DNA of 64,000 nt from Undibacterium sp. CCC3.4 (GTDB lineage Bacteria; Pseudomonadota; Gammaproteobacteria; Burkholderiales; Burkholderiaceae_D). A program made the translations under genes and the position numbers. The stretch covers positions 2,542,001 to 2,606,000 of the forward strand of contig NZ_CP133779.1 in assembly GCF_034347425.1 (NCBI RefSeq), in the 5' to 3' direction. Positions within the stretch are counted from its first letter, which is position 1, and each line of letters starts with the position of its first letter. Shown here piece after piece: positions 46,923 through 55,990 of the stretch. Below the pieces are notes generated by a model. That model was not told the DNA's origin. It did no database searches and worked only from the letters and a program-made list of their open reading frames with translations.

Positions 46923-48914
46923 TCAGATATCGGCTTCGACGGCATTGCCGTGTTCTTCTATCCAGGCGCGTCGGGCAGCGGCTTCGCCTTTACCCATGAG
47001 CATATTGAAGCGTTCGGCGGAAAACTCCTGATCGAATTCACCGAGTGCTACCGGCAATAAGCGGCGCGTATCGGGATTCATCGTGGTTTCCCATAATTGC
47101 ACGGCATTCATTTCACCGAGACCCTTGAAGCGGGAAATGCTCCAAGCGCCATCCTTAACCCCATCTTTACGCAGCTTGTCTTCGATCGCCGTCAACTCAC
47201 CGGTATCGAGCGCATAGATTTTTTGTGCCGGTTTTTTACCACGCGCCGGCGCGTCAACACGGAACAGCGGTGGCCGCGCCACGCAGATGTGGCCGCGCGC
47301 GATCAGTTGTGGGAAGTGTTTGAAAAACAGCGTCAGCAACAACACCTGAATATGCGAACCGTCGACGTCAGCATCCGACAAAATGCAGATTTTCCCGTAG
47401 CGCAGATTACTCAGATCCGGATTGTCTTTGATACCATGCGGATCGACGCCGATGGCGACGGCGATATCGTGAATTTCATTGTTGGCAAACAGGCGATCAC
47501 GCTCCGCTTCCCAGGTATTGAGTACTTTGCCGCGCAAGGGCAGAATCGCTTGAAATTCTTTGTCGCGGCCCATTTTGGCAGAACCGCCGGCGGAGTCGCC
47601 CTCGACCAAAAACAATTCATTGCGGGTGATGTCGTTGGATTCGCAATCGGTCAGCTTGCCCGGTAAAACAGCGACACCCGAGGATTTTTTCTTTTCCACT
47701 TTTTGCGCCGAACGCAAGCGCGTTTGCGCTTGTTTAATTACCAGCTCGGCCAGTTTTTTACCGTATTCGACATGCGAATTGAGCCACAGTTCGAGCGGCG
47801 GCTTGGTGAAAGTCGAGACCAAGCGCACCGCATCACGCGAGTTCAGTCGCTCTTTGATCTGCCCTTGAAACTGCGGGTCCAGCACTTTTGCTGAAAGCAC
47901 GAAGGAGGCACGCGCGTACACATCTTCCGACAACAGCTTGACGCCCTTCGGCAGCAGCGAATGCATTTCGACGAAACTCTTGACGGCACCGAACAATCCT
48001 TCGCGCAAGCCCGATTCATGGGTGCCGCCGGCCGGTGTCGGAATCAGATTGACATACGATTCGCGGACTACATTACCTTCTTCGGTCCAAGCCACCACCC
48101 ACGATGCGCCTTCGCCATCGGCAAAGCCGTCATGGTCGGCATTGGCAAACTGCTCGCCCTCAAACATCGGAATCAGCGGTTCGGCGTGCGAGGCATGTGC
48201 CAGCGCTTCGGTCAAGTAGCCGCGCAAGCCTTGATCATACTGCCAAGTTTGCGTTTCACCGGTCTTGGCCTGGCTCAGTGTCACCTTGACGCCCGGTAAC
48301 AGTACGGCTTTCGAACGTAGCAAGCGCTGCAATTCCGCCAGCGGCACGGCGGGGCTATCAAAATATTTGGCATCGGGCCAGATCGTGACCCGTGTTCCCG
48401 ATTTTTTTTCGCCGCGTCCTAAAGCCTGACTACGCAAGGGCTCGATCACGTCGCCATCGGCGAAGGTCAATTGATGCATGCCGGCTTCGCGCCAGACGGT
48501 GATTTCCAAGCGTTTCGATAAAGCATTGGTGACCGACACGCCAACCCCGTGCAAGCCGCCCGAGAACGCATAGGCACCGCCCGAACCCTTGTCGAACTTA
48601 CCGCCGGCATGTAATCTGGTAAACACGATTTCCACGGTTGGCACGCCTTCCTCTGGGTGCAAGCCGACCGGGATACCGCGGCCGTCATCTTCAACGCTGA
48701 AACTGCCGTCGCTGTTGATGGCCACTTGTATATGCTGGCAATGTCCGCCCAAGGCCTCATCAGAGGCATTGTCGATCACCTCTTGAATGATGTGCAGGGG
48801 GTTTTCGGTCCGGGTATACATACCGGGACGCTGTTTGACCGGTTCCAGACCTTTCAAGACACGGATGGAGGATTCGCTGTAGTCAGAGGGAGAAGTATTT
48901 TTTTTAGTGGCCAT
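46923..48914 (-). CDS. parE: DNA topoisomerase IV subunit B
   Basis: 663 residues from the ATG at 48914; the frame opens 16 codons earlier without a better start. The GHKL ATPase domain is marked by EVIDNASDEALGGHC, VEDDGRGIPVG and GGLHGVGVSVTNALS. The TOPRIM domain has LVEGDSAGGSAKMGRDKEFQ and LSDADVDGSHIQVLLLTLFF. It supplies ATP-driven strand passage to ParC, encoded next. Confidence 0.96.
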   Translation of the reverse strand: MATKKNTSPSDYSESSIRVLKGLEPVKQRPGMYTRTENPLHIIQEVIDNASDEALGGHCQHIQVAINSDGSFSVEDDGRGIPVGLHPEEGVPTVEIVFTRLHAGGKFDKGSGGAYAFSGGLHGVGVSVTNALSKRLEITVWREAGMHQLTFADGDVIEPLRSQALGRGEKKSGTRVTIWPDAKYFDSPAVPLAELQRLLRSKAVLLPGVKVTLSQAKTGETQTWQYDQGLRGYLTEALAHASHAEPLIPMFEGEQFANADHDGFADGEGASWVVAWTEEGNVVRESYVNLIPTPAGGTHESGLREGLFGAVKSFVEMHSLLPKGVKLLSEDVYARASFVLSAKVLDPQFQGQIKERLNSRDAVRLVSTFTKPPLELWLNSHVEYGKKLAELVIKQAQTRLRSAQKVEKKKSSGVAVLPGKLTDCESNDITRNELFLVEGDSAGGSAKMGRDKEFQAILPLRGKVLNTWEAERDRLFANNEIHDIAVAIGVDPHGIKDNPDLSNLRYGKICILSDADVDGSHIQVLLLTLFFKHFPQLIARGHICVARPPLFRVDAPARGKKPAQKIYALDTGELTAIEDKLRKDGVKDGAWSISRFKGLGEMNAVQLWETTMNPDTRRLLPVALGEFDQEFSAERFNMLMGKGEAAARRAWIEEHGNAVEADI

Positions 48915-49049
48915 GCCAATAGGAATCTGTTGTTTTGGTTGAAATGTGATGAAGTTTTGCAATTTGTTTGATCGGACTTACATCATTTGGATGTATTCTT
49001 GCATACGTTTTTGCAGCTATTGTAGCTGTATTGAGTAGATGGATAAACG

Positions 49050-49880
49050 ATGTCACAAAAAACTCCAACGATCGCTATCCGCTTGCTTGGATTTTCGGCC
49101 AGTGAAGAAGATACTTTTTTCAGTGTTTTGGCGGTTGCGCGCGAAACCGGGTATAGCTATACCTGCCTCAAACGAGGCTGCCTGCAAGATCCTGACATGT
49201 ATATTGTGAATGCGGGTGAATTAAAAGCGCTCGCAACTTTATCGGATTTACACCCTGGTGTGGCGCAGCCGGTGTTGCTTATTGGTAAAACTGAGGTCGA
49301 CTTGCCGTATCGGGTGATGCCGCGGCCTATTCGCTGGCGCAAAATTTTCACCTTGCTCGATGAAATGATCGATCAACGCACACTGGTGCTGACCGGTTTG
49401 AGTGCACGTAAAACCGTGTCCGTTCATGAGCGACGCCGCGACAAGCGGCTCGATCTCGATTTGACCGATCCCGATGTCTATGCCAAAATGCGCGCGCAAG
49501 CGGTGGCCAAGGGCGGTATCTTGGTGGTGGATAAGGATACCCAGTTTCGCGAGTATGTCGCCGCCATGATGGATCCGTTCGGCATCAATGTCACCTTAGC
49601 GACCGATGAGCGCAGCGCCCTCATGCTCGATGGGAATAATCAGCATGCGCTGACCCTGATCAATACCTCGATGCCGCAGCTCGATCCCTATGCCCTATGC
49701 GCCGAGCTCAAACGGCAAAACCTCGGCTTGCGGACTACGGTCATCTTGCTGGTCGATAAGTCGTTTGAATACCAGATCGAACGGGCCGCGAAGGTCGGCT
49801 GCAGCGGTTTTCTGGTTAAACCGCTGACGCGCCTGGTGTTGCTCAACACAATGAAAAAATCGCTGCAACTGTACGATTGA
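49050..49880 (+). CDS. Response-regulator-like protein with degenerate receiver domain
   Basis: 276 residues. The C-terminal half (from about residue 150) has the receiver pattern: GILVVDKDTQFREYV for the acidic pocket, FLVKPL with the conserved Lys257 and TTVILLVD before it. The phosphoacceptor Asp is replaced by Asn205 in ALTLINTSMP. The N-terminal 150 residues (LLGFSASEEDTFFSVLAVAR…) show a second alpha/beta domain I cannot name; it might be another degenerate receiver. It is unlikely to be phosphorylated in the normal way. Divergent from parE; its stop codon abuts the convergent VWA gene with no gap. Confidence 0.75.
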   Translation: MSQKTPTIAIRLLGFSASEEDTFFSVLAVARETGYSYTCLKRGCLQDPDMYIVNAGELKALATLSDLHPGVAQPVLLIGKTEVDLPYRVMPRPIRWRKIFTLLDEMIDQRTLVLTGLSARKTVSVHERRRDKRLDLDLTDPDVYAKMRAQAVAKGGILVVDKDTQFREYVAAMMDPFGINVTLATDERSALMLDGNNQHALTLINTSMPQLDPYALCAELKRQNLGLRTTVILLVDKSFEYQIERAAKVGCSGFLVKPLTRLVLLNTMKKSLQLYD

Positions 49881-51050
49881 TCACTTGCTCAAGGTCCGCA
49901 TGGCGCGCGCCAAACCTTCCAATGTGACGGGAAACATCCGCTCGCTCATCAACTGGCGCACCACGCTGATCGATTGGCGGTACTGCCAAACCGCTTCCGG
50001 TTCCGGATTGAGCCACACATATTTGGGGAAAGTGCTGGCGAAACGCTGCAGCCAGACGGCGCCGGCTTCTTCATTATTGTATTCAACCGAGCCACCCGGC
50101 TGCAGGATTTCATAGGGGCTCATGGTGGCATCGCCAACAAAGATCAGCTTGGTATCGGCCGGATACTTGCGCAAAATATCCATGGTGGGAAATTTTTCGG
50201 CATGGCGGCGTCGATTGTTTTTCCATAAATAATCATAGACGCAGTTATGGAAGTAAAAAAATTCCATATTCTTGAATTCGGTCTTGGCGGCGGAGAATAA
50301 TTCTTCGGTCTGGGCAATATGGTCATCCATGGTGCCGCCAACATCGAGCAACATGAGCACCTTGATGTTATTTTTTCGTTCCGGCTGCATTTTGATATCG
50401 AGATAGCCGGCATTATTGGCCGTCGCCTGTATCGTCGCATCGAGGGCAAATTCTTCGGCCGCACCGTGGCGCGCGAATTTACGCAAGCGGCGCAGCGCGA
50501 CTTTGATGTTACGCGTGCCGAGTTCGCGTTCGGCATCGTAATCTTTGAATGAACGTTCTTCCCACACCTTAACCGCACTGCGCTTACCACCTTGGCCGCC
50601 GATGCGTATGCCTTCCGGGTTGCTGCCACCATTGCCGAATGGCGAGGTGCCACCGGTACCTATCCATTTGCTGCCGCCTTCATGGCGCTCTTTTTGTTCT
50701 TTCAGTAAATCTTTGAGCCTGTCCATCAGCTTGTCGTAGCCGAATTTTTCTATGGCGGCTTTTTGCTCATCGCTGAGTTCGCGCGCCAGTCGTTGCTTGA
50801 GCCAGTCGAGCGGAATCTCGGGATGTTTTTCAAACAGTGTGTCTATGCCCTTGAAATACAGGCCGAAGGCGCGGTCGAATTTATCGTAGTGGGCTTCATC
50901 CTTAACCATGATGGTACGCGCGAGGAAATAAAAATCATCGAGCGACATGCTGATCAAGCCTTTTTCCAACGCTTCCAGCAACATCAGAAATTCTTTGATC
51001 GATACCGGCACTTTGGCATCTTTGAGCGTAAAGAAAAAATCGATCAGCAC
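49881..51050 (-). CDS. VWA domain protein (CoxE-like, COG3825 type)
   Basis: 389 residues from a GTG at 51050 (GGAG 9 nt upstream). The N-terminal helical part (DAKVPVSIKEFLMLLEALEK) is followed by a Gly-rich linker (WIGTGGTSPFGNGGSNPEGI) and a von Willebrand A fold with a variant MIDAS motif DVGGTMDD. Conserved FVGDATMSPYEILQPGGS follows. Such proteins usually work with a MoxR-type AAA ATPase in metal-centre or complex assembly; no moxR gene lies in the window next to it. Confidence 0.85.
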   Translation of the reverse strand: MLIDFFFTLKDAKVPVSIKEFLMLLEALEKGLISMSLDDFYFLARTIMVKDEAHYDKFDRAFGLYFKGIDTLFEKHPEIPLDWLKQRLARELSDEQKAAIEKFGYDKLMDRLKDLLKEQKERHEGGSKWIGTGGTSPFGNGGSNPEGIRIGGQGGKRSAVKVWEERSFKDYDAERELGTRNIKVALRRLRKFARHGAAEEFALDATIQATANNAGYLDIKMQPERKNNIKVLMLLDVGGTMDDHIAQTEELFSAAKTEFKNMEFFYFHNCVYDYLWKNNRRRHAEKFPTMDILRKYPADTKLIFVGDATMSPYEILQPGGSVEYNNEEAGAVWLQRFASTFPKYVWLNPEPEAVWQYRQSISVVRQLMSERMFPVTLEGLARAMRTLSK

Positions 51051-51101
51051 GTAAAGGTTCTCCCCAGACCAAGCGCCGGCAGCGGCGCGGTGATTAATTG
51101 C

Positions 51102-51692
51102 TCAAGCGCGGCGATCGAGCAGATACTGCAGATTCTGTTCGACGCCGGCCCATTCATTTTGCAAGATACTATACACAACAGTATCACGGATGCGTCCGTC
51201 CGGCATGACCATGTGATTGCGTAAGATACCATCACGCTTGGCACCGAGGCGTTCGATCGCCGCTTGCGAGCGATGGTTGAAAAAATCGGTACGAAATTCG
51301 ACTGCCAGGCAGTCCCACACTTGAAAGGCATGCCGCAGCATCAGTAATTTCATTTCTGTATTGATGCCGCTGCGCTGGGCTGAGCGGGCCAGCCAGGTAT
51401 GGCCGATTTCGAGACGGCGATGTTCGCGTACCAAATTAAAAAAACGCGTGCTGCCGACAATTTTACCCGTGGCCAGATCGCGGATCGCAAATGGCAGCGC
51501 CCGCTGCTCGGCCATCGCCGTGAGGGCGTTGCTGAGCCACTGGGTACAGTGTTGCGGTGCTGGTACAGAGGTGAAAAATAATTTCCACAGTTCGCCATCG
51601 GCCGCGGCCGTGGTGATTTCATCGAGATGCGCAGGCGTCAATGTTTCGAGGGCGACGCGTTGAGCGCTTAATTGCAGGGGCAGGCATTGCAT
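51102..51692 (-). CDS. GNAT-family N-acetyltransferase (RimJ/RimL type)
   Basis: 196 residues from the ATG at 51692 (AAGGA 8 nt upstream). The acetyl-CoA domain shows IVGSTRFFNLVREHRRLEIG, then HTWLARSAQRSGINTEMKLL and VEFRTDFFNHRSQAAIERLG, the signature of Acetyltransf_3/RimJ-like enzymes. The substrate is unknown, probably a small molecule or protein N-terminus. It precedes the VWA gene by 51 nt on the same strand. Confidence 0.88.
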   Translation of the reverse strand: MQCLPLQLSAQRVALETLTPAHLDEITTAAADGELWKLFFTSVPAPQHCTQWLSNALTAMAEQRALPFAIRDLATGKIVGSTRFFNLVREHRRLEIGHTWLARSAQRSGINTEMKLLMLRHAFQVWDCLAVEFRTDFFNHRSQAAIERLGAKRDGILRNHMVMPDGRIRDTVVYSILQNEWAGVEQNLQYLLDRRA

Positions 51693-51829
51693 GATAACTA
51701 TCCTTATAGGGAACGATTGCCTTACTTTCCCATAGAAGCGCGGCGGGCGACAGTTACAGTGGCAGAAAAAAATTAACGATACAGTAGGCCTTGCGAGTGA
51801 GTGCGCAATCTGCCAAGCCACAGTAATGC

Positions 51830-51858
51830 TTGCTAAGAAAAATAAAAGTCGTTATACT
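51830..51858 (+). promoter_or_regulatory. Sigma-70 promoter for rpsT
   Basis: TTGCTA (51830-51835) and TATACT (51853-51858) with a 17-bp spacer, 82 bp upstream of the rpsT ATG. Confidence 0.75.
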
Positions 51859-51940
51859 ACAAAGCTGTATAGAATTTTGCGGCGTGGCATTTTATCAACT
51901 TGCTTTGACCTCGTCGCTTTGACCACGTTTAGGAAATCTC

Positions 51941-52207
51941 ATGGCAAATACCGCACAAGCACGCAAACGTGCTCGTCAAGCAGTAAAACAAAACGCACAC
52001 AACTCCAGCCAACGCTCGACTCTGCGCACAGCCATCAAAGCTGTTCGTAAAGCGATCGAAGCCGGTGACAAAGCCGCTGCTGCAGTTATTTTTCAAACAT
52101 CCGTATCGACTATCGATCGTATCGCTGACAAAAAAATCATTCACAAGAACAAGGCAGCTCGCCATAAGAGCCGTCTGGCTTCCGCTTTGAAAGCACTGGC
52201 TGCGTAA
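51941..52207 (+). CDS. rpsT: 30S ribosomal protein S20
   Basis: 88 residues, Lys/Arg/Ala-rich and helical ([20 protein letters not shown]), the standard S20 size and start. It binds 16S rRNA during 30S assembly. GGAAAT lies upstream of the ATG. The gene is monocistronic, with its own promoter and terminator. Confidence 0.98.
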   Translation: MANTAQARKRARQAVKQNAHNSSQRSTLRTAIKAVRKAIEAGDKAAAAVIFQTSVSTIDRIADKKIIHKNKAARHKSRLASALKALAA

Positions 52208-52295
52208 TTAACTGAGTCTTGTTGACTCTGGTCGGGTGCTAAGGTGCCAAACCGGACGGCAAGCTTAAGCGCAGCAGTACAGATGGGCAGTGAAA

Positions 52296-52321
52296 AAAAA
52301 CCGCAGATACTGCGGTTTTTT
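52296..52321. terminator. Bidirectional terminator between rpsT and the DUF192 gene
   Basis: AAAACCGCA / TGCGGTTTT with A and T runs on both sides (52297-52305, 52311-52319). It serves rpsT on plus and the DUF192 gene on minus. Confidence 0.9.
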
Positions 52322-52343
52322 GCATTGCAAGAAGCTATTGTGA

Positions 52344-52790
52344 TTAACGTGCCAGCGGCAAGCCCTCGATTTTGGTACCCGGTTTGATATTTTTTTGCTT
52401 GAACCAACCGAGATTCATTTCCAGTGCGTATTGCACGGTGCGTTTGGCGCAGTGTGAGTCGAGTGATTCCGGTGCCATGTCTTCGATATTGACGATCACG
52501 CCATCGCGATCGATGAAGGCCACCGATAAAGGGATCAGGGTATTCTTCATCCACATGCACACCCCGGCCGGCGCATGAAAATCAAACACCATGCCTTCAT
52601 TGCCCGCCATTTTGGTGCGCAACATCAGACCTTGCTCGCGTTCTGCATCACTGCTGGCCACTTCGGCTTGAATCACATACATACCGGCTGACAATTGTTT
52701 TATTGGCAACTTTGTTTGCGCGCTGACGCCAGCCGCGCAGACGGAAAAAGCCAGCAGGGTAGCGAGGCGGAGCAGGAAATGTTTATTCAT
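52344..52790 (-). CDS. DUF192 family protein, secreted
   Basis: 148 residues. A signal peptide (LLRLATLLAFSVCAAGVSAQ) is followed by the single DUF192 domain: AEVASSDAEREQGLMLRTKM, MVFDFHAPAGVCMWMKNTLI, PLSVAFIDRDGVIVNIEDM. The family is common and small; its function is unknown. Expected in the periplasm. Confidence 0.92.
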   Translation of the reverse strand: MNKHFLLRLATLLAFSVCAAGVSAQTKLPIKQLSAGMYVIQAEVASSDAEREQGLMLRTKMAGNEGMVFDFHAPAGVCMWMKNTLIPLSVAFIDRDGVIVNIEDMAPESLDSHCAKRTVQYALEMNLGWFKQKNIKPGTKIEGLPLAR

Positions 52791-52838
52791 GATTAATCAG
52801 GGTGAAAAAAAGGTGAAGGCCGTATCGTACCGCAAATA

Positions 52839-52890
52839 AAAAAAAGGCAGTAAACCTAAGCGCTTTACGCTCGATTTACTGCCTTTTTTA
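52839..52890 (-). terminator. Rho-independent terminator
   Basis: 14-bp stem AAAAAGGCAGTAAA / TTTACTGCCTTTTT (52841-52854, 52875-52888), flanked by A and T runs. It lies 13 nt past the stop of the small Ala/Lys-rich gene. Confidence 0.88.
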
Positions 52891-52902
52891 ATGCGGTAAA
52901 GC

Positions 52903-53100
52903 TTATTTGCTGGCTGCTGCGGCTGCCGCATCGGCTGCAGGGGCAGCTTTTTTCGCTTTCTTGGCTTTTTTAGCCTTCGGTGCCGCGGCTTCGGCGGAAG
53001 CGGCAGGGGCTGAAGCAGGGGCGTCAGCCGCAGCGGCAACTTGAGCAAATGCGACGGAAGCAAACAGACCAGCAAGCAAAACGGCGATCAATTTTTTCAT
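52903..53100 (-). CDS. Small Ala/Lys-rich secreted protein
   Basis: 65 residues from the ATG at 53100 (AAGGA 6 nt upstream; the ATG at 53106 touches it). The signal peptide is KKLIAVLLAGLFASVAFAQ. The mature part is almost only Ala, Pro, Ser and Lys, with a KAKKAKKAKKAA core. No family is recognised with certainty; histone-H1-like or surface-charge roles are guesses. A strong ribosome binding site and terminator make it a real gene. Confidence 0.75.
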   Translation of the reverse strand: MKKLIAVLLAGLFASVAFAQVAAAADAPASAPAASAEAAAPKAKKAKKAKKAAPAADAAAAAASK

Positions 53101-53250
53101 GTTCATTCCTTAGAGTAGGGGGGTAACAGCATGATGATTTCAGTGCAGCACTGATGAGAACGGCGTAGTAGTGTTGCCGGTTGACACGATTATTCAAGAA
53201 ATGCAAAATAAACCCACGTCTAACACGCCTGTCACCGTCTGCTTGCAGTG

Positions 53251-53796
53251 TCACAGTGTCACTTGTTGCCATTCTCCCGGCATGAGCGGGTGGCTGGCCA
53301 AGGAAAAGCCGCTGATAGCACTGCGCACCAAGCGCAGGGTAGGCAGGCCGACCGCCGCCGTCATTCGCCGCACCTGGCGATTTTTTCCTTCCGACAGGGT
53401 CAAGCTCAGCCAAGCCGTGGGTATTTGCGCGCGTTCGCGGATCGGCGGATGGCGTGGCCACAGCCAGTCGGGCGGCATGATTTGTACCGCTTGGCATGGC
53501 TGCGTCACAAAGTCACCTAAATCCAAGGGCGCGCGTAAGGCCGCCAGTTGCGCTGCAGTCGGGCTGCCTTCGACTTGTACTAAATAGGTTTTCGCTTGTT
53601 TGTGATCGGGGTGACTGATGCGGTTCTGCAGTTGCCCATCATCGGTCAGTAAAATTAATCCTTCGCTATCAGCATCAAGCCGCCCGGCTGGGTATATATT
53701 AGGTAGGCTCAGATAATCGGCTAGAGTTTGGCGGCTGGGATGGGCCGAAAATTGGCACATCACGTTGAAAGGTTTGTTGAGTAAGATCAGTTTCAT
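53251..53796 (-). CDS. rluE: 23S rRNA pseudouridine synthase, RluE-like
   Basis: 181 residues without an S4 domain, the compact size of the RsuA/RluE group. The catalytic Asp41 is in AGRLDADSEGLILLT. KTYLVQVEG and EGKNRQVRRMTAAVGLPTLR are family signatures. RluE modifies U2457 (E. coli numbering) of 23S rRNA; that target is inferred from length and the start MKLILLNKPFNVMCQFS. Confidence 0.88.
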   Translation of the reverse strand: MKLILLNKPFNVMCQFSAHPSRQTLADYLSLPNIYPAGRLDADSEGLILLTDDGQLQNRISHPDHKQAKTYLVQVEGSPTAAQLAALRAPLDLGDFVTQPCQAVQIMPPDWLWPRHPPIRERAQIPTAWLSLTLSEGKNRQVRRMTAAVGLPTLRLVRSAISGFSLASHPLMPGEWQQVTL

Positions 53797-54046
53797 GGCA
53801 ATATGGTAAGCGCAATTTGGTAAATTGATGGCACACAGTAAAATACTAGTGCATAATACGAAATGCTGGTCTTGTGTCTTATATAAGAGTTAACAAGGGT
53901 TAACGAGAGTTTTTGGCGCAGAGTCGATCGCGCACCAGTCTTGACGCCGACTTTCGTTATTATATAGAGACAAGACATATTTACGACATAACACAACTCA
54001 GCGTACCCAGCGCACCCCGCTTGTTCGCTTAACTACGGAGAAAACG

Positions 54047-55300
54047 ATGTATCAACATATTCAAGTTCCTGCTGAAGGTAAAAAAATTACCGTCAATGCC
54101 GATTTCTCGCTGACTGTTCCTGACAATCCTATCATCCCGTATATCGAGGGTGATGGGACTGGCGTGGATATCAGCCCGGTCATGATTAAGGTGGTTGACG
54201 CCGCAGTTGCCAAAGCTTACGGCGGCAAGCGCAAAATCAGCTGGATGGAAATCTTCGCTGGTGAAAAATCGACCAAGGTTTACGGCCCTGACGTCTGGTT
54301 GCCGGAAGAAACGCTGACAGTCTTGCGCGACTACGTTGTTTCTATCAAAGGCCCACTGACTACGCCAGTCGGCGGCGGCATTCGTTCGCTCAACGTCGCC
54401 CTGCGTCAGGAACTTGATCTCTACGTTTGTCTGCGTCCAGTCCGTTATTTCAAAGGCGTGCCATCGCCAGTCCGTGAACCGGAAAAAACCGACATGGTAA
54501 TTTTCCGTGAAAATTCGGAAGATATCTACGCCGGTATCGAATTCGCACAAGGTTCCGAACAAGTCAAAAAACTGATCGCTTTCCTGACCACCGAAATGGG
54601 CGTCAAGAAAATCCGTTTCCCAGAAACTTCGGGCATCGGTATCAAACCGGTTTCCATCGAAGGCACTGAGCGCTTGGTTCGTAAAGCAATCCAGTATGCA
54701 ATCGACAACGACAAGTCATCGGTGACGATTGTACATAAAGGCAACATCATGAAGTACACCGAAGGTGGCTTCCGTGATTGGGCCTATGCATTGGCACAAA
54801 AAGAATTCGGTGCAGAACTGATCGATGGCGGCCCATGGTGCAAATTTAAAAATCCTAAGACTGGCAAAGATATCGTCGTCAAGGATGTGATTGCCGATGC
54901 ATTCCTGCAGCAAATCCTGTTGCGTCCAGCTGAATACAGTGTCATCGCTACCCTCAACCTGAACGGCGATTACATCTCCGACGCGTTGGCAGCACAAGTC
55001 GGCGGCATCGGTATTGCACCGGGCGCGAACTTGTCCGATTCCGTGGCCATGTTCGAAGCAACCCACGGCACAGCACCGAAATACGCTGGCAAAGATTATG
55101 TCAACCCAGGTTCCCTGATCTTGTCGGCTGAAATGATGTTGCGTCACATGGGTTGGTTGGAAGCGGCGGACTTGTTGATCTCGGCAACCGAAAAATCCAT
55201 CACGGCCAAGAAAGTCACTTACGATTTCGCCCGTCTGATGGAAGGCGCTACGCAAGTATCGTGCTCCGGTTTCGGCGATGTCATGATAGAAAACATGTAA
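54047..55300 (+). CDS. icd: Isocitrate dehydrogenase, NADP-dependent
   Basis: Oxidises isocitrate to 2-oxoglutarate in the TCA cycle. 417 residues, homodimer type I as in E. coli (416). [12 protein letters not shown], the substrate loop [20 protein letters not shown] (Ser in the phosphorylation position of the E. coli enzyme), the NADP-type [20 protein letters not shown] and the signature [17 protein letters not shown] are present. GGAG lies before the ATG. It has its own terminator. Confidence 0.97.
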   Translation: MYQHIQVPAEGKKITVNADFSLTVPDNPIIPYIEGDGTGVDISPVMIKVVDAAVAKAYGGKRKISWMEIFAGEKSTKVYGPDVWLPEETLTVLRDYVVSIKGPLTTPVGGGIRSLNVALRQELDLYVCLRPVRYFKGVPSPVREPEKTDMVIFRENSEDIYAGIEFAQGSEQVKKLIAFLTTEMGVKKIRFPETSGIGIKPVSIEGTERLVRKAIQYAIDNDKSSVTIVHKGNIMKYTEGGFRDWAYALAQKEFGAELIDGGPWCKFKNPKTGKDIVVKDVIADAFLQQILLRPAEYSVIATLNLNGDYISDALAAQVGGIGIAPGANLSDSVAMFEATHGTAPKYAGKDYVNPGSLILSAEMMLRHMGWLEAADLLISATEKSITAKKVTYDFARLMEGATQVSCSGFGDVMIENM

Positions 55301-55318
55301 CTGTTTGCATGGTAAACA

Positions 55319-55344
55319 AAAAGCCGGCGTAAGCCGGCTTTTTT
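55319..55344. terminator. Terminator after icd (bidirectional)
   Basis: AAGCCGGC-GTAA-GCCGGCTT with flanking A and T runs. It separates icd from the convergent response regulator gene. Confidence 0.92.
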
Positions 55345-55360
55345 CATTGGTATCGCTGTA

Positions 55361-55984
55361 TTACTGCGCTAGATTGTTGATGGCATAGCGGATCAGATCG
55401 GCCTGGCCATCGATATTGAGCTTGCGTTTGATATTGAGCCTGTGGGTTTCGATGGTGCGCACGCTCAGGCTCAATTCGCGGGCGATGTGCTTGTTCGATT
55501 TGCCGGTGGCGATACTCTCTAGTATACATTGCTCGCGCTGAGTCAGTAATTGCGTCGGTCGTTTGCGGTTGGCTTCACTCTGCAGTCCGGCGCTGAAATA
55601 GCTGCCGCCGGCGATGACGCTTTCGATGGCGTGGATAATCTCTTCTGCCGGGACATCCTTAAGTACATAGCCGCGCGCACCGGCTTGCACCGATTGGCTC
55701 ACGTACTCAGCCTTTTCGTGCATCGACAGCATGATCACGGCGATCGCCGGGTAATCTTGACTCAAGCGCGCGGTCAGACTGATGCCGTTGGTATTGCCGA
55801 GATTAATATCCATCAGGACCAGATCGAGCGCTTGTTCTGCAATGATCTTCAGCGCTTCCGCGGCGCTGCCGGCCTCGCCACAAACCTGAAAGTGCGGCAC
55901 GCTTTCCAAACGGGCGCGCAAGCCGTCGCGTACCAGCGGATGGTCATCCACCAACAGTAGCTTGATCGGGGTGGTCTGATTCAT
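55361..55984 (-). CDS. NarL/LuxR-type response regulator
   Basis: 207 residues. Receiver domain: acidic residues Asp13-Asp14, phosphoacceptor Asp59 (LVLMDINLG), Lys near GYVLKDVPAEE. The C-terminal LuxR helix-turn-helix is at LTQREQCILESIATGKSNKH and IARELSLSVRTIETHRLNIK. It is encoded 6 nt after the sensor kinase and forms a two-component pair with it. Confidence 0.95.
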   Translation of the reverse strand: MNQTTPIKLLLVDDHPLVRDGLRARLESVPHFQVCGEAGSAAEALKIIAEQALDLVLMDINLGNTNGISLTARLSQDYPAIAVIMLSMHEKAEYVSQSVQAGARGYVLKDVPAEEIIHAIESVIAGGSYFSAGLQSEANRKRPTQLLTQREQCILESIATGKSNKHIARELSLSVRTIETHRLNIKRKLNIDGQADLIRYAINNLAQ

Positions 55985-55990
55985 TACTTA

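Noticed and set aside
53793..53996. 67-codon minus-strand frame upstream of rluE
   Set aside because: AT-rich intergenic DNA with no ribosome binding site or recognisable sequence; overlaps the rluE start.
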